From positions 3,901,001-3,965,000 of the forward strand of contig JAQGEQ010000192.1 of assembly GCA_034620365.1 (NCBI GenBank): a DNA stretch of 64,000 nt, in the 5' to 3' direction. The notes under the pieces are model-generated. The model did not search any database, was not told the origin of the DNA, and saw only the letters and a list, made by a program, of their open reading frames with translations. Below, piece by piece: positions 1 to 21,600 of the stretch. A program made the position numbers and the translations under genes. How positions within the stretch are numbered: the first letter of the stretch is position 1; each line of letters opens with the position of its first letter. The stretch comes from Pegea sp. RAD2-039. Its lineage: Eukaryota > Chordata > Thaliacea > Salpida > Salpidae.

Positions 1-1602
1 AGTTTAGAATATTCTTTCCGATTTCAACACTACAGAAGATTCTGTTACTTGTTTTAAAATTAAACTGACAAAGTATGATTTCAGTAATTTTCTTTATCAC
101 TGACATATCACGCTGCCATTTTATTTTTGTTTGTAATTTCTTGAAGTTATAACTGAAATATTTACTGATGCTTTTGAAATGTTCGTATTTTTTGAAATTA
201 TGAGCTCTTTTACTCTTAATTTTTGTAGTCAAATAATATTGTGGTATATTAACCACAAGAGCCGTATAATTTGTTATCTGTAGCCATGTGTTACTTCGTA
301 AGTAAAGTAAATTTGATACCTCAATAGATAACATATAAATAAAAGCGGTTTTGAATACATTGTTTTGAATTTATTTAATTTTTAGTTGAAAGTAAAATAT
401 ATACGAGAAAGATACAGAAGGAACTAGTTTGTTGATCAAACTGGTGATCCGAGTTTTTATAGTGAAAAAAATATATCTTATTTAATTCAAGCACAGTCTT
501 CATCCGACTTATGAGAAGATCAAGAAGTATAACAAACAACGAGAAAATTTTGGAAGTTAACTTAACAACTTTATCAATAAGTAGTAAGAGAAATTCAAAG
601 TTTGAAAAAATAATTCGCTTAAAATTGATGGAAATGAAGAAAAAATAGCCAAGTATTTGATTGAATGTTAGTATATGATGTTTTCTAATAGTGGTTTTCT
701 ATAAATTGATTATTTTGTCTCGTAGAGGTGTTGATATAAGTTGAGATGAGAGGTACTTTAATTTGTGCAGCTCTTCAGCCAACATATCTATTCTTGATTC
801 ATAAACTAATCCTCTCGATAAAGTCATTCAAATGATCGATATTTATTATCAATCACCTCCCCTGCACTATTTATTTCTTTGCAACTTTTTTGCAATTTTT
901 GAAATTAAACACTTTTATCTTTAACTAATCAGTTTTTTAATTAAATATTTGATTAAATCTATACAAACTGGTTGTTTACATTAAAGTTTTTTTTTATTTT
1001 AAGCGAGGCATTTAAATTTTAAGATTAGGCAGAACAAAACATTATCCAGTAAGCAAATAATGCAAATACTGTAAAAACGTGTATATAGTAGGTAATTAAA
1101 ACTGCTGAATAAGTACATTTTAGAGTTTGAATGTTCATTAATACATAAGTTTTGAAGTAAAATGAGAAATCACATAAATAATAGAATACATCGAAGTGCT
1201 AGAAAGAAATAAAAGAAACTATTGCAGCAATCAGCGATAAAATGAACACCTATAGGATTGAATTTTAGAAGTTTGCTAATTGAGGATAGGTTTTTGGTTA
1301 CCTAGATTTTGGTCAGTGCTTTTTGTCAACAGAAACTTCTTTTGAAATTGTTAAGGCTGTCAAATCAATTACAGGACCTGCAAAAATCACATTAAATAGA
1401 AAAGATTGAAGATGATTAACTCTTTCGTTAGTAGTTTTCAACTTAATAATAACTTAGAAACAATTGAAAGTATAACAGGTGAACAAGTTAAAAGTAAGAA
1501 CTAATAAACATACTTAAATATAAACTAACGATCGGTTAATAACTGATTAACAATTTGCAGAAAATAAGACAACAAATTTAGAACAGACAATAATCTGATC
1601 GG
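1..1602. other. AT-rich flank, no gene seen
   Basis: I find no exon-like open stretch, RNA gene or clear repeat here. It lies downstream of the dihydropyrimidinase gene. A short inverted repeat sits near 425-445, but it is too small and isolated to interpret. Confidence 0.6.
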
Positions 1603-4756
<3,154 letters not shown>

Positions 4757-5834
4757 TTTATTAAGATAGATTTGACAATATTTAATACCAGCTGCAAATT
4801 ATATTCAAAAGATTAAATACTGAAAGATAACTTAAATTATCATTATAATATATAAAAAAGAGAAAACAATATTTTATAGTTCAACCTTCTTATATAATAA
4901 AATCTAAATTAAATCATCTATAGTTTAATGTCATTTTGAGTATAACTTTAAAGTAATCCTGTAAGCTTTCAAGATCATTATCACCATAGAGAGTATTTAG
5001 TTCAATAATTTATACTGATAAAAATAGCCTAGAAGTTCAACTTTCATATAAACGTTTTTATATGAATAGGAAAGAGAAATCAAAAAAAGTACAAGATCCA
5101 ACACTGTAGCAATACCAACACTGCAAAAACTGTTGATGTTTCATGCAATGACGTCTAACTTGATGTTTGGTTTCTATTTATATTTTGGCACGCGTAAAAA
5201 CTCGAAAAAAAGTTCAAAAATGAGTTTGTTGATAATTTACTCGGGTGCAAAAGTGGTAATTAAAGTGACTTGTACAATGCGCTAATAAAAATTACTGTAT
5301 AAAAAAATTATGCTTGTAATTCTTTTTAAATTTTATTTTAAATTCTCAGTTTCTAGTTCTTCGTATGTACATCGGCCATAAGAAAGGCGTTCTAGGCTGG
5401 AGTATGAAGATCAGGATTGTTCAAGCCTTTTTATTAACATTAAATACTATTTATCATATCATAATATATGATAACTTATCTACGATAAAATATACCATGA
5501 TAATGTTAAAATATTTCTCACAATATTTTGGAAGTGCTTCGAGACTCAAAGATAAAGAGAAGAAAGTATTTGCAAACGATGCACAAAGAAAGAGTAACAG
5601 AAGGAAGAGTTTAAACATGGGTGCGTAGTTTATTGTACTTTAAGCAGGCAAGTTTGTGGCTAGATAAACTAATGATTGAAGGATACATTCATCCACATTT
5701 ATCACAGGAGTGTGCTAGGTGATCGTATAACCCTTATCTTTCTTGCGCTTTATTCTTTTATCTACAATGTTGGCTCTAACTTGTCTCATAAAAGATATTC
5801 ACGCAATTTTGGTGGCTTTTTCTCTGTGCTGGAC
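4757..5834. other. intergenic, no gene seen
   Basis: AT-rich sequence upstream of the dihydropyrimidinase start. A plus-strand open stretch at 5365-5628 has no recognisable domain. Its first part faintly recalls the region after the reverse transcriptase of LINEs, but I cannot support that call. Confidence 0.45.
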
Positions 5835-6710
5835 TATCTGTAACAAGTTGAGATAACTAAAATGGTTTTATACCTAGATTGTACTAGGTCCTTGTACCTT
5901 TTTCTTGGAGCACCTCTGTCTCTTCACCCAGATAAGAGTTTGCCATTAAACACAATTTTGAGTAAACGTTTATTCTTCATCCTGAAGACATGTGCGACCC
6001 AGCAAAGTCTGCATTTCGTGACTTTGATTTCGATTCTGGACAACTTAAGTACAGTGGCATTATGAATGAAATCTCATCATTTGATGCGGAGGATGTTTCA
6101 TCAGAGGTAGCGTTGGTGGAAACGGTCAAGAGATCGTAAGTTGATCTAAGCACATATCCTTGTTTCACACATTTTCAACTAAAAACGGTGTGTGGGGTCA
6201 TTTCCATATCTTACCTGCCACTTTTTGATTTTATCTCCATGTTAGTAAATTTTAAATACCCAAGATGTTTAATAAACTTCGACAGAGTTTCTTTGTATCA
6301 AAGGCTTTGGTGAGGATACAAAGGTGATATAGAGACCATCATTTGTTCTTTGATTTGTTGAAGAAAGAATGCCATGTCAGTAGTTGTTATATTGCTTTTG
6401 AACTCACACTATGTTTCAGAAACAACATCTTTAGCTATAGAAGCCTCTTCATTAAAATACTTGCAAGAATTCTTGCAGTCAAGAAAAGAGTCAGTGATTC
6501 CTTTGGGGTTTAATCGGCAAAGGGTTTTGCTCACAAAGGTTGCCACGTAACTTTCTACTTTTCTAGCAAAATATTATCAACCTTTCTGCCGTTTATTGAG
6601 GTAATATTTTCACAACCATGCGGATATTCTATCAATACTAGCAGATTCACCACATTTGAGCTGACTGATTGCTTTGCTGATCTTCTAAATTGATGAAGTT
6701 CTTAAATCAC
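5835..6710 (-). mobile_element. degraded LINE fragment (reverse transcriptase and C-terminal tail)
   Basis: Minus-strand translation in shifting frames shows a series of typical non-LTR retrotransposon blocks. Near 6680 is ISKAISQLKCGESASIDRIS, near 6440-6480 RILARILMKRLL, and near 6310 the palm motif remnant TKAFDT. At 6130-5900 is the C-terminal stretch with LDRFHQRYL, CWVAHVFRMK and RDRGAPRKRYKD. The order is right, but the palm motif and the tail lie only about 160 nt apart where an intact element has several hundred codons. The copy therefore has a large internal deletion plus several stops and frame changes. The clade (CR1/L2/RTE-like) is not resolved. No target-site duplication was identified. 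Confidence 0.8.
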
Positions 6711-7534
6711 CTGGCGTTTTGATATACGAAGAAAAGCTGTTTTAGACTGGGCGATTAGTGTTCGAGAGTGACTAGAATGGTCGGAGCACCACAGAAGATA
6801 AATCAGTGCGCTGCGGACAATTAGTTAGATACTTGGCATCTCTCATATTTGTATAACGTAACTGAGATCTCTCTTTTAAACTAGAATGAATTGAGTGGAA
6901 GTATTTTGAAGGAATCCAAGTGGTTTTTAAACTATTCTTTCGATGGAAGATTGTATTTCTGATGACGAACTGTTGCTCTGCATAAAACTCGAGTAACAAG
7001 AGAGTATCATAATTGGGATCCCTTAGAAAACCAACAACACTTAGTACAGATATAAATTATGTGACAATCCCTTTAGGTAGTTCAACTTTCAAAAAAGAAG
7101 ACAGTTTTCATGTTTAATTTGTCTTTACTTATTTCTCGATTGGTGGTTACCTCTAATAAATAGTTTTTCTATAAGTGGCTTCAGTATAATTGTTAGTTCT
7201 ATTGTCATAAGAAGATTGGGACCATCATACCATTGCTAAATGACTGGACGCTAACCACTATCTCTCATAAAACCTCTCAAGTAATCATATTCAAATCAGC
7301 TCAATAGAGAAACTAAATCAGGGAAAAGGTATTTGATGATTAATAAAACTTTTTGAAGATCATTTGAAAGCAATGCCAAACAGCTAGTTGAAAATGAGTT
7401 ACAAAGTATACAATAAAAAATCATCTTTCACAATAGTTGTTTTAATTTTCATAACATCATAAATTTACATACAAATGATAAACAACAATTGTAATTTGAC
7501 ATTACAAACACATCATTTATAAAAATCTTGAAAA
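6711..7534. other. intergenic, probably decayed repeat
   Basis: Base composition is a little less AT-rich than the surroundings up to about 7300, which suggests more decayed LINE sequence upstream of the recognisable blocks. No coding gene is visible. Confidence 0.4.
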
Positions 7535-8581
7535 TTAAACATCCAATTTTTGTTCAGCTTCATCCAATTCAACAAGAAACTTCTCACACTTGGACATTAG
7601 AACTTTAACCGCTTCCACAAACAGCTCTTCTGATGTTTTATTAACACAAGATTCAATGGAGAATATAAAGTGATCAGCAACTTTTCCTAGCTTCACAGCA
7701 CCATCAAATTTAGGATAATTTAAAACTTCTCTGGTACAAGTATCTTGTCTTGTTTCAAGTACCACCGCTTGATCTTCACCATCTTCATTTTTAACAACCT
7801 CAATAACTCCCGGAGAAAAGCAGTTCTTCAAATCATAAGCATCATCACCGGTAATTTTCTTCAACAATCTAATTTCTGGTAACAAACGATAAGAAGCAGT
7901 TGCTACAGGTGAAAACTTGGCATGGTCTTTGCCTAAACCTTTTACAGCATGCATCTTTAAATCTAATTTATGACCTGGACGCATTTTAACAACTAAAATA
8001 TCATCATAAATAGGTTTAACTGGTTTCAATGTTGAAGCCTGGTCACCAATGGGCGTCCATTTAATTGATTTTGAAAACACTTTACTATTTTCATAATTAT
8101 CCTCATTACTGTAAGTGTCTTTTTGGGCAAAACCTCTTGTACAAGCCACTTTCAGTTCAAATACTAAAGTATTTTCAGCTGATTCTTCACCATCATCATC
8201 TTTATAATCAAACAGATTGGCATCAGCATTAAGAGGAATCAATCCTAACCTGTGAGCTAAAATTTCATCTTTGATTACACTAGTATTATTGTAAACAAAA
8301 ACCTTTTCAATAGCCATGGTAGGTATTTCAGCAAGCAAGATACGTCTAAACGCGTTTGCTAAAGATGCATCAACTCCAATCAGATCAAATTCAATTTCAC
8401 TTTTGCTTACTTCTACTATTTTTATTTCTAAATTTTCTTTAAATTTATCAAAATTCCAAGATTCATATAAATCAGAAGAAACATCATTAGAAGGAATGCT
8501 AGATGTATGAGTCTTCTCAAGTTTAATCACTTTTTTGATACCTTTAGCCAAATCATTTCCCTGAAAATCAATAATAGCCAT
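7535..8581 (-). CDS. POLR1C: RNA polymerase I and III subunit RPAC1 (intronless)
   Basis: The alpha-like subunit (yeast AC40) shared by RNA polymerases I and III; it pairs with AC19/POLR1D to nucleate enzyme assembly in the nucleus. It is a single uninterrupted 348-codon frame (human POLR1C 346). Landmarks include NAFRRILLAEIPTMAIEKV and DEILAHRLGLIPL in the N-terminal half. Further on are KGLGKDHAKFSPVATASYR, CFSPGVIEV and the C-terminal EAVKVLMSKCEKFLVELD helix. The start at 8581 gives the right length. It lies only six bases after the stop of the upstream ORF at 8588-8776, so both probably sit on one transcript. The lack of introns contrasts with most neighbours. Confidence 0.97.
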   Translation of the reverse strand: MAIIDFQGNDLAKGIKKVIKLEKTHTSSIPSNDVSSDLYESWNFDKFKENLEIKIVEVSKSEIEFDLIGVDASLANAFRRILLAEIPTMAIEKVFVYNNTSVIKDEILAHRLGLIPLNADANLFDYKDDDGEESAENTLVFELKVACTRGFAQKDTYSNEDNYENSKVFSKSIKWTPIGDQASTLKPVKPIYDDILVVKMRPGHKLDLKMHAVKGLGKDHAKFSPVATASYRLLPEIRLLKKITGDDAYDLKNCFSPGVIEVVKNEDGEDQAVVLETRQDTCTREVLNYPKFDGAVKLGKVADHFIFSIESCVNKTSEELFVEAVKVLMSKCEKFLVELDEAEQKLDV

Positions 8582-8587
8582 TTCTAT

Positions 8588-8776
8588 CTATTGTTCTTTG
8601 ATACTTGGGTCTTCAGCTTTTATTGGAGGCTTTGAGTTTCGGTGATAAACTGTATCAACAACTATTAATGCACATACACCAAAAGTCACAGCAGTTGTAG
8701 ATACACACGCAGCTAGAAAAGTTTTATGCAAAAATGAAGTTATTGTAGATCCAACCTTAGGATTGATAAGTCCCAT
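8588..8776 (-). CDS. small single-pass membrane protein, COX14-like, upstream cistron of POLR1C
   Basis: A 62-residue ORF from the first in-frame ATG (8776). Layout: a short polar N-terminus, one hydrophobic helix of about 25 residues (LAACVSTTAVTFGVCALIVV), then VYHRNSK and a charged tail. Size, the HKTF just before the helix and the basic VYHR after it resemble COX14, a small inner-membrane assembly factor for cytochrome c oxidase. The match is short and from memory, so other small mitochondrial membrane proteins are possible. The in-frame codons before this ATG include a TTG but no ATG. The stop is TAG at 8590-8588, and POLR1C starts at 8581. It may be the first gene of a two-gene transcript or an unusually long upstream ORF. 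Confidence 0.55.
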   Translation of the reverse strand: MGLINPKVGSTITSFLHKTFLAACVSTTAVTFGVCALIVVDTVYHRNSKPPIKAEDPSIKEQ

Positions 8777-11700
8777 TAGAGATCCGAACAAATAAGTTTT
8801 TGAGAAAAAGTTAGAATTCTAAAGATAAATATAATAGTTTATGTAGTTCTTTGATGGGATTAAAATCTTAATAAAATTTAAGAACTAAATGATTTTCATT
8901 TTTAATTTAATCAATTTGAATATGAAACTAAAGTAATATTTATATAATCTCAACACTGCACTATTCCTTAACCTTATAACTGTTTTATACATTTATAAAC
9001 TATAAATTTTATGTCTTCAAATACATTTCTTAGACTAATTGTTGATTATATAATTTTCAGTTTTTTAAATTATGATTAGGATGATATTATTGAAGATATT
9101 CTTAAAGGTAAAGTATATTATAAGAATAAAAAAAAAGATTATTTAATAATTGGAAGATAGAAAGGTTATATAAGAAATATAAGAAAATTTAAATAAATAA
9201 ACCAATAATTTCATAAAATCAAATATATATAATTTTGTGAAAGTTGATTTATTAAAAATAAAATTTTGTTCAATAGGAGATAATCAAATTGTACCAAAAT
9301 ACATTGAAGATAAAAAGAAAATTATCTAAAAGTATAACGGTTGATGTAATAACTGTCACTTATTTATTTTATTAGAATGACATACTTCTCTAAAAACTAA
9401 ATGTAATAAAAAATGAATCTAAATTGCAGTGAATACTGAAATCAATACTTGCGACCTCTATCCTAAAAGTACTTCAAATGAAAAAGTTCCTAAAATTTAT
9501 AGGCCATATATTAAAACTGAAGTGAAGATACTTTTTTTAGATTTATTTATTAGATTTGAGAAAAAATAAACAAAGTTTTTGTAGATATATATATTCAGCT
9601 TTCTATTATTACCTAATTTATCTTAATTAAAGCTATTATTATTAATTTATTATGGTGTGCATTCTTCATACAGTAGAATTTTCTTATTCACAATAATAAT
9701 AATAATAAGCTAATATTGATAGCTTTTGCCAGCAGCTGTGCCTCTTTGATATTTTGTACAAATTATTTCGTTTAAAGATTTGAAAAATATGCTGTAATCG
9801 ATCGACAAAAGTGAGCTTAAAAGATTATCAATTAGTAGGTTAATTGTTTTTGACAATATTTCTTATAGAAAAATCAAAACGTACTGTTTAAACCTAGATA
9901 TTTTTAGTTGCAGAAAAAAAATTTTTTTTATAATTTAAAAACTAACCGCTATACTAAAAGCAGTTTTTAAAATATATAAGTTGAAAGTTACTAACCAACA
10001 AATCAAACAACTGTTATTTCTTTTTACTACCTATAAGTTAACTTATTAAACCCTAAAAATTGGTGAAAATGTTTAAGTGTTTTTTATGTGTTTGTAATAA
10101 GTAAACCTTTAATCAATCAAATCAGGCTGGATACGTTGATTCTAAAACTCTTCGTAGATTTTACAAAAGAAAGGTTCTAAGTTATATCAAAGATGTTTGT
10201 ATACATAGAATTTCACGGAATTAGAATAAAATGCTAGCTTACGAAGCAGCAATAAAAAATCTTGTATTTTTATTTATTTATTTATTTCAATTAATGTGAA
10301 GAATGGTGCCTGAAGCGAGCACCTCCCGCTAACACACATTCTCACAAATGGAAATATTGTAAAGCTTTTGAAGATGAGAAACAGATAAGAAAACAATTTT
10401 TTATAGAAGCATATATTTCTAAAGCATATAAGCTTCATCTTTTATCAGAAATTTCTTTGAATTCAATCCTAATATAATTTAGAAAACTATAAATATTTTA
10501 AGATTTGTTTAAGATATAAGTAGTTGTAAGTTCAACTAAGTTCTTGAAATGCTGGCACCAATTATAAATATATAATTTATTAATTACTGACTTTATATTA
10601 TCTAACAAGCATGTTGGGAAGCTATTTATTACAAAATTCTAAAATAAATTTGATCTAGAAGTCTGTAAGAATTTACTGAAATTTGATTTTTTAGAAGAAG
10701 ATTTATAGAAGTTTATGTTTAGGCTCAATTGCAATAAAATTTAGCGCTTTTAACAACAGTTAGACGGCAAATATTACATAAGAAAATGATTCGTCTTTTT
10801 TTGTTCCAAATACTCAGTAGAACTTCAAAAACTTTGTAAGACATGTAAAAAATATATCAAGGTTTTTTAAAATATTTAAATGATGTCAGGTGTTGTTAAA
10901 GAACTAAACTACAATTTGAAAGTAACAATTTTAAAAGTTGAATATTTAAACACAATAAAAGTTTATCTATTAGAAAAGAATTCGGTAATTTTAATAAATC
11001 TATAACATTTTTTAATTGTCAGTAATAGATATTAGTACAGTATTAGTACTTGACAAATAAAAAAAAATTAAAAAAAAATTTTTTAATTCTAAATAGGCGG
11101 TATTCAAAACTCACAGACACATAATTCATAGACAGGTTCTTTAAAAAACTATTTAAAATAAACTTCACTTTCATTGTTGATTGACAAATATTTTTGACTG
11201 GTTAGTCAGAAATACAAATAGAGATTCTATATCCAAAAATGAAGTTAGTTTTTGCTGTTCATCCAGTAAACAAATTTTGGAAAGGTGATTAATTATGATT
11301 GAAATCCTAAAACATATATTTTTAAACTTGATGGTAACTAGTTAGATGTGGAAAAAATCAATTTGACAAATCAGCGTCAAAAGTAAGAATATCAAGTGTA
11401 AGACTAAAGAGAATAGGCTATTATTGTTATACTTTTAAATATGTCTGAGTTATGTACTTAAAAGATATATTTGTGGTGCTAAAATGTTTAATTAAGAGTT
11501 AACATCAAGTTTTAACTTTGATTCGTTAACAAATAAATCAAGTGACAAATTTTCAACGGCTAAAATTTCAGTTGTTTTTATTTGATTTAATATACTTTGA
11601 TAATGAGCTTCTTTTTATTGTCTAAAAGATGATAGTGTCAGTTTGTCAATATCACAAGATTAGGTGAATTTATAAATCTTTCTATGTTACTGAAATTAAT

Positions 11701-12461
11701 CACTAAAATATATCTATAGTTTCTGAGACTTGATTTTCGTTTCCATTGAAACTTCTTGATATTTTTCTATAAATTTCAACAATATACAAACTCTATTCAT
11801 TTGAAAAACTTCTTTATCTCTGAAGGACTCTTAAAGTGCTAAGTTTAGAGTAGAAACCTTTTTTTGCACTTTTACCTTGACTTTAGATGAAACTTTTCTT
11901 TTCAAAGATTGTTTTTTAAGGACAAACCAACAAGGCAGCTTAAACTTGGTAAATTGAGCTCGCAATAAAACTTACCACCAAAAACATATTAAATCTTGAA
12001 ATCCAACAATTTGAATATTTAATCTGAACATTGTAAATGAAAAATTCAAACATATAAATCTTAATAATTTGTAGGTTTATTAAGAAATTTTAAAGAAGAA
12101 ATTAGCATAAAAGTCGACATTCTTTCAATTTGAGGAACTTAAAACAACAGCAAAAGTTGAAAAAATTATTTAAAAAAGATTTAATTATTGAAACTATTTT
12201 TGTGTTTTTATAAAGTTTGAGAAAAATTTAAACTAAAATCTCAGAATAATAAATATTTGAAGTCTTCGGCAACAAATTACTGCAAATGCTTAAAAGTATA
12301 TTCAAATTTTTTATTAATTTCAAAACAACTTCTCTATTTGCATTCTTAATGACTTCGATTAACTGAAGAACATTTGAATTTTTTACAAATATTCAAAACA
12401 GAAAATGAAAAAAAAAACTATTTAAACAAACACTCACAATTTCATTCAATCAAAAGATGTT
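8777..12461. other. intergenic, extremely AT-rich
   Basis: No convincing exon was found on either strand over about 3.7 kb. It contains the retroelement-tail repeat at 10270-10349, simple A/T runs (around 9690 and 11060) and otherwise nothing I can name. The promoter of the COX14-like/POLR1C pair must lie near its left edge. An AG at about 8820 could be a trans- or cis-splice acceptor. Confidence 0.5.
10270..10349 (-). repeat. retroelement 3'-tail repeat, copy 1
   Basis: Read on the minus strand it ends in an (AATA)n-type tail, the usual 3' end of LINEs and their SINE partners. The core contains a perfect 5-bp stem, GGTGC (10305-10309) with GCACC (10319-10323), followed by TAACACACATTCTCACAAAT on the plus strand. 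A second copy in the same orientation lies at 58237-58335, with only about six differences over the ~54-base core. Confidence 0.7.
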
Positions 12462-18618
<6,157 letters not shown>

Positions 18619-21600
18619 GTTTTTGAAATGAACTTTTTTGAAATATCCCAAAAACTATAAACAATTTTTGAAAAAGTTAGTCAAAATCAACTTTCACATT
18701 AAATATTATTTATATATACTATTATTATAAATATTTGAATATATAATATAGTACTTTTAATTTTTTGACAACTGCTAAATTTATTTTTAGTAAGAGTCAA
18801 CTTATATGTTATTCTGTAATATTTACTAATAAATTCAAACTTCTTGTAAAGACTAAAGAAATCATTATTCTTTCAAGTTTAATATATTTATAGTTCATAT
18901 ACTAAAGTTAGCCTTTTATCAAATTGATTTCAAAACAATATGTTAATAACAACTTAAGTTATAATTCTATTTATATATATTATTGGATTTATCCATAAAA
19001 AATTTATATTTTAAATACAATCATAATTATTTGACAACATGCAATAATACATCATATAAATATAATTATATAAATTTAATATAAATGTTAAGTTAATGCT
19101 AAACTAAAATCAACAAAATTTAATTACAAGTATAGAAAAATATAGTTTTAATTAAATGGTTTTTATTTAAAAAACTTATCTTATTCTTAAAACAAATTTT
19201 TAGAATAAAAACCGAAACCTCAAATAAACTAAGACAAAATAAATTAATCAAATATTATTATAAAACAATTGAAACAAATTTGCTTTATGCACTAAAGATA
19301 AAATGTTTATGAAGTCTATCACAATTTTCAAACTGAGTTTTCAGTCAATAAAAAAGCAAAGATTTTCATTTTGTTATCAGTAATAATTTAACAAATAATT
19401 AATAAAATCACAAATAACTTTTCATATTTGCAGAACTATTTAATACAACTTGAAATAGAAGTATGATCTGAGAAAAACTTTAATGCAATAAATATTAACT
19501 CAGTTTTATAACTAATCAATGGCTTATAGAAAGTTTAGTGAGTATATTTTTTCATAAAGTTTCTTTAAAAAAGAAAATAAATCTTTAAATCGTTGATTTG
19601 AAAAAGTAAGACTAATATTGCAGCTTATCATTTTTGAAGAATAGTAAAAATAGAAAAAGCAACATTAAAAAAATCGCATGCAACATGTTACTATGTCAAA
19701 ATCAAAAACATTAGCTCTAGTAACAATTTTTAAATCAAAATCTTGAAATAAATATATTTCTACGAATTTATTACTGAATATGAAGAAATATTATCATAAT
19801 TAAAAACAACTAAAAAGTATATAAAGCTGAGTAGAAAAATTCAACCGATCTCGAAAATAATTTGTGATAAATGGCGGGAAATATTTGGTAAAACCAATGT
19901 TTGTAAAAAAGACCAAATTATCAAAAAATAATTTAAAGAACAAATAAAGTTTATAATTTTAAAAATGATATTACAAATTTAGACATTCACTGATTTTATT
20001 ATTTTTGATGAGCCGTATTATTATTGAGAAGTGCTTTGAAGTAAACCATTTTTGATAAATATTTGTTTCTATATACTTGGGAAGAAACTTTCAGAAAAAA
20101 GCTTTATAGAGAAAACAATGTTTACTACGAAGTTTTAAATGGTTTATCGTACATTTAAGATAGAGTAATAATTGCCTAGAATTGTTTACTTCAAATTGAC
20201 TTTAACATTACTATCAAATTCTACTTCTCTTTCTTATCATATCATTTTATTAAAGAGATGCAAGGATACTTGAAAGATTTGATAATTTTCAGATAATATT
20301 AAGGCTATAAAGCATTACTTAAGAACTCTGTATGACCGCCAAGTCTTATAATATCGTTTATTACAGAAAATTTTAAAGATCTCGGTTTTGTTTTTATTGC
20401 CAACAAGGGTATTTCTGTAGTACAAGTACATTAGGTTTAACTTTAGCTTAGGCCTTGGGTCAATCTTTAAACATATTGTAGGCTTAGATCAGTCAATAGC
20501 TAACAGTTTAAATTCCTGCTTTTATAATAAAGTGGGTTTTTTTTTCTCAAATTGATTAAATCGTTAAAAAAAACTTTAAACTGTGCTTTTGTAATCATTT
20601 AGCAGTTTTTTCTAAGCAATCTTATTGCCATTCTATAGAATTCTATTCAAGATAACGGTATTCTGTTTGAGGTGATATTAAGCTTTTATCTATAAAGTAT
20701 ATTTTGTTGTAGCTTATACTTAAGTTTGAATACTTATTTATAAAAATTTTATAATTATTATATTTATTAACTATTTTGAAGCATTTCATTAAAAAGGATT
20801 CAATTTTCATTCTTAAGGATTAAAAGTTAAACTTTATCGAGTATCATATTCAAATTTAAAAAATAATAAATTATTAATAGCTAGTAATTTTAGATAGTAC
20901 AATAAAATGTAATGTCCTTATAGAGCAACTTAATTAACTTTACAAAAGTCGGTGATAAAAAATTATTATTTAACAATTTTGAATCTAAAGTTTGAAAAGC
21001 TTATAATAAGATCTATATTGTAAATTTGAAATGAAGTTTGACTCATTTATTTAAAATTCATCCTATTAAGTTAACCTTAAAGTTTGTTCTTTGCACCAAA
21101 TAGTTGCAAGAAAAATATTCGGATGTGAAGAAGTTTAAATTTAGGAACAAATTGATTCTGATGGAATTATCTTTAGATACTCCTGTAATTTCATTGCCAA
21201 AGTCAACATTAATGTAAGTAAAAAGTTTAATGGTTTAACAGTTTTGAGCCCAACATAAAGGTAGACTCAGTAACATTTTTAGAGAAACCCAGTAGCTGCG
21301 TTATACATAAATTGAATAAATAATTAAAGTAAATAAAAGATTTCAAAAACTTTTAAAGAATGTATTCAATTGTTTAATGATCAAAAAGTTCCATTTTACC
21401 TGTGTTTATCAAACATGTTTTAATGACTATAAAAACAAACTATATATAACAAGACGGAAGATTCTTTACTAATAATGAAATGTTAAAAAATGAATACAAT
21501 TTTTTATCACTTAAACAGCTTCAGTTGAAGATTTAGAATTCATAGAAATCTATTACTTGTAATCTGAAAAGGGTATTAGAAAATTAGAAAAATAAAAATT

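Noticed and set aside
8789-8791. TTG at 8791 as start of the COX14-like ORF (67 codons)
   Set aside because: Animal genes start at ATG almost always; the first in-frame ATG at 8776 gives a complete small protein.
20364-21315. A tiny multi-exon gene (exon-like stretches at about 20364 and 21149 with a stop near 21313)
   Set aside because: Phases can be made to agree, but GT/AG pairs are abundant here, the G+C content is barely above background, and the ~55-residue product resembles nothing known.
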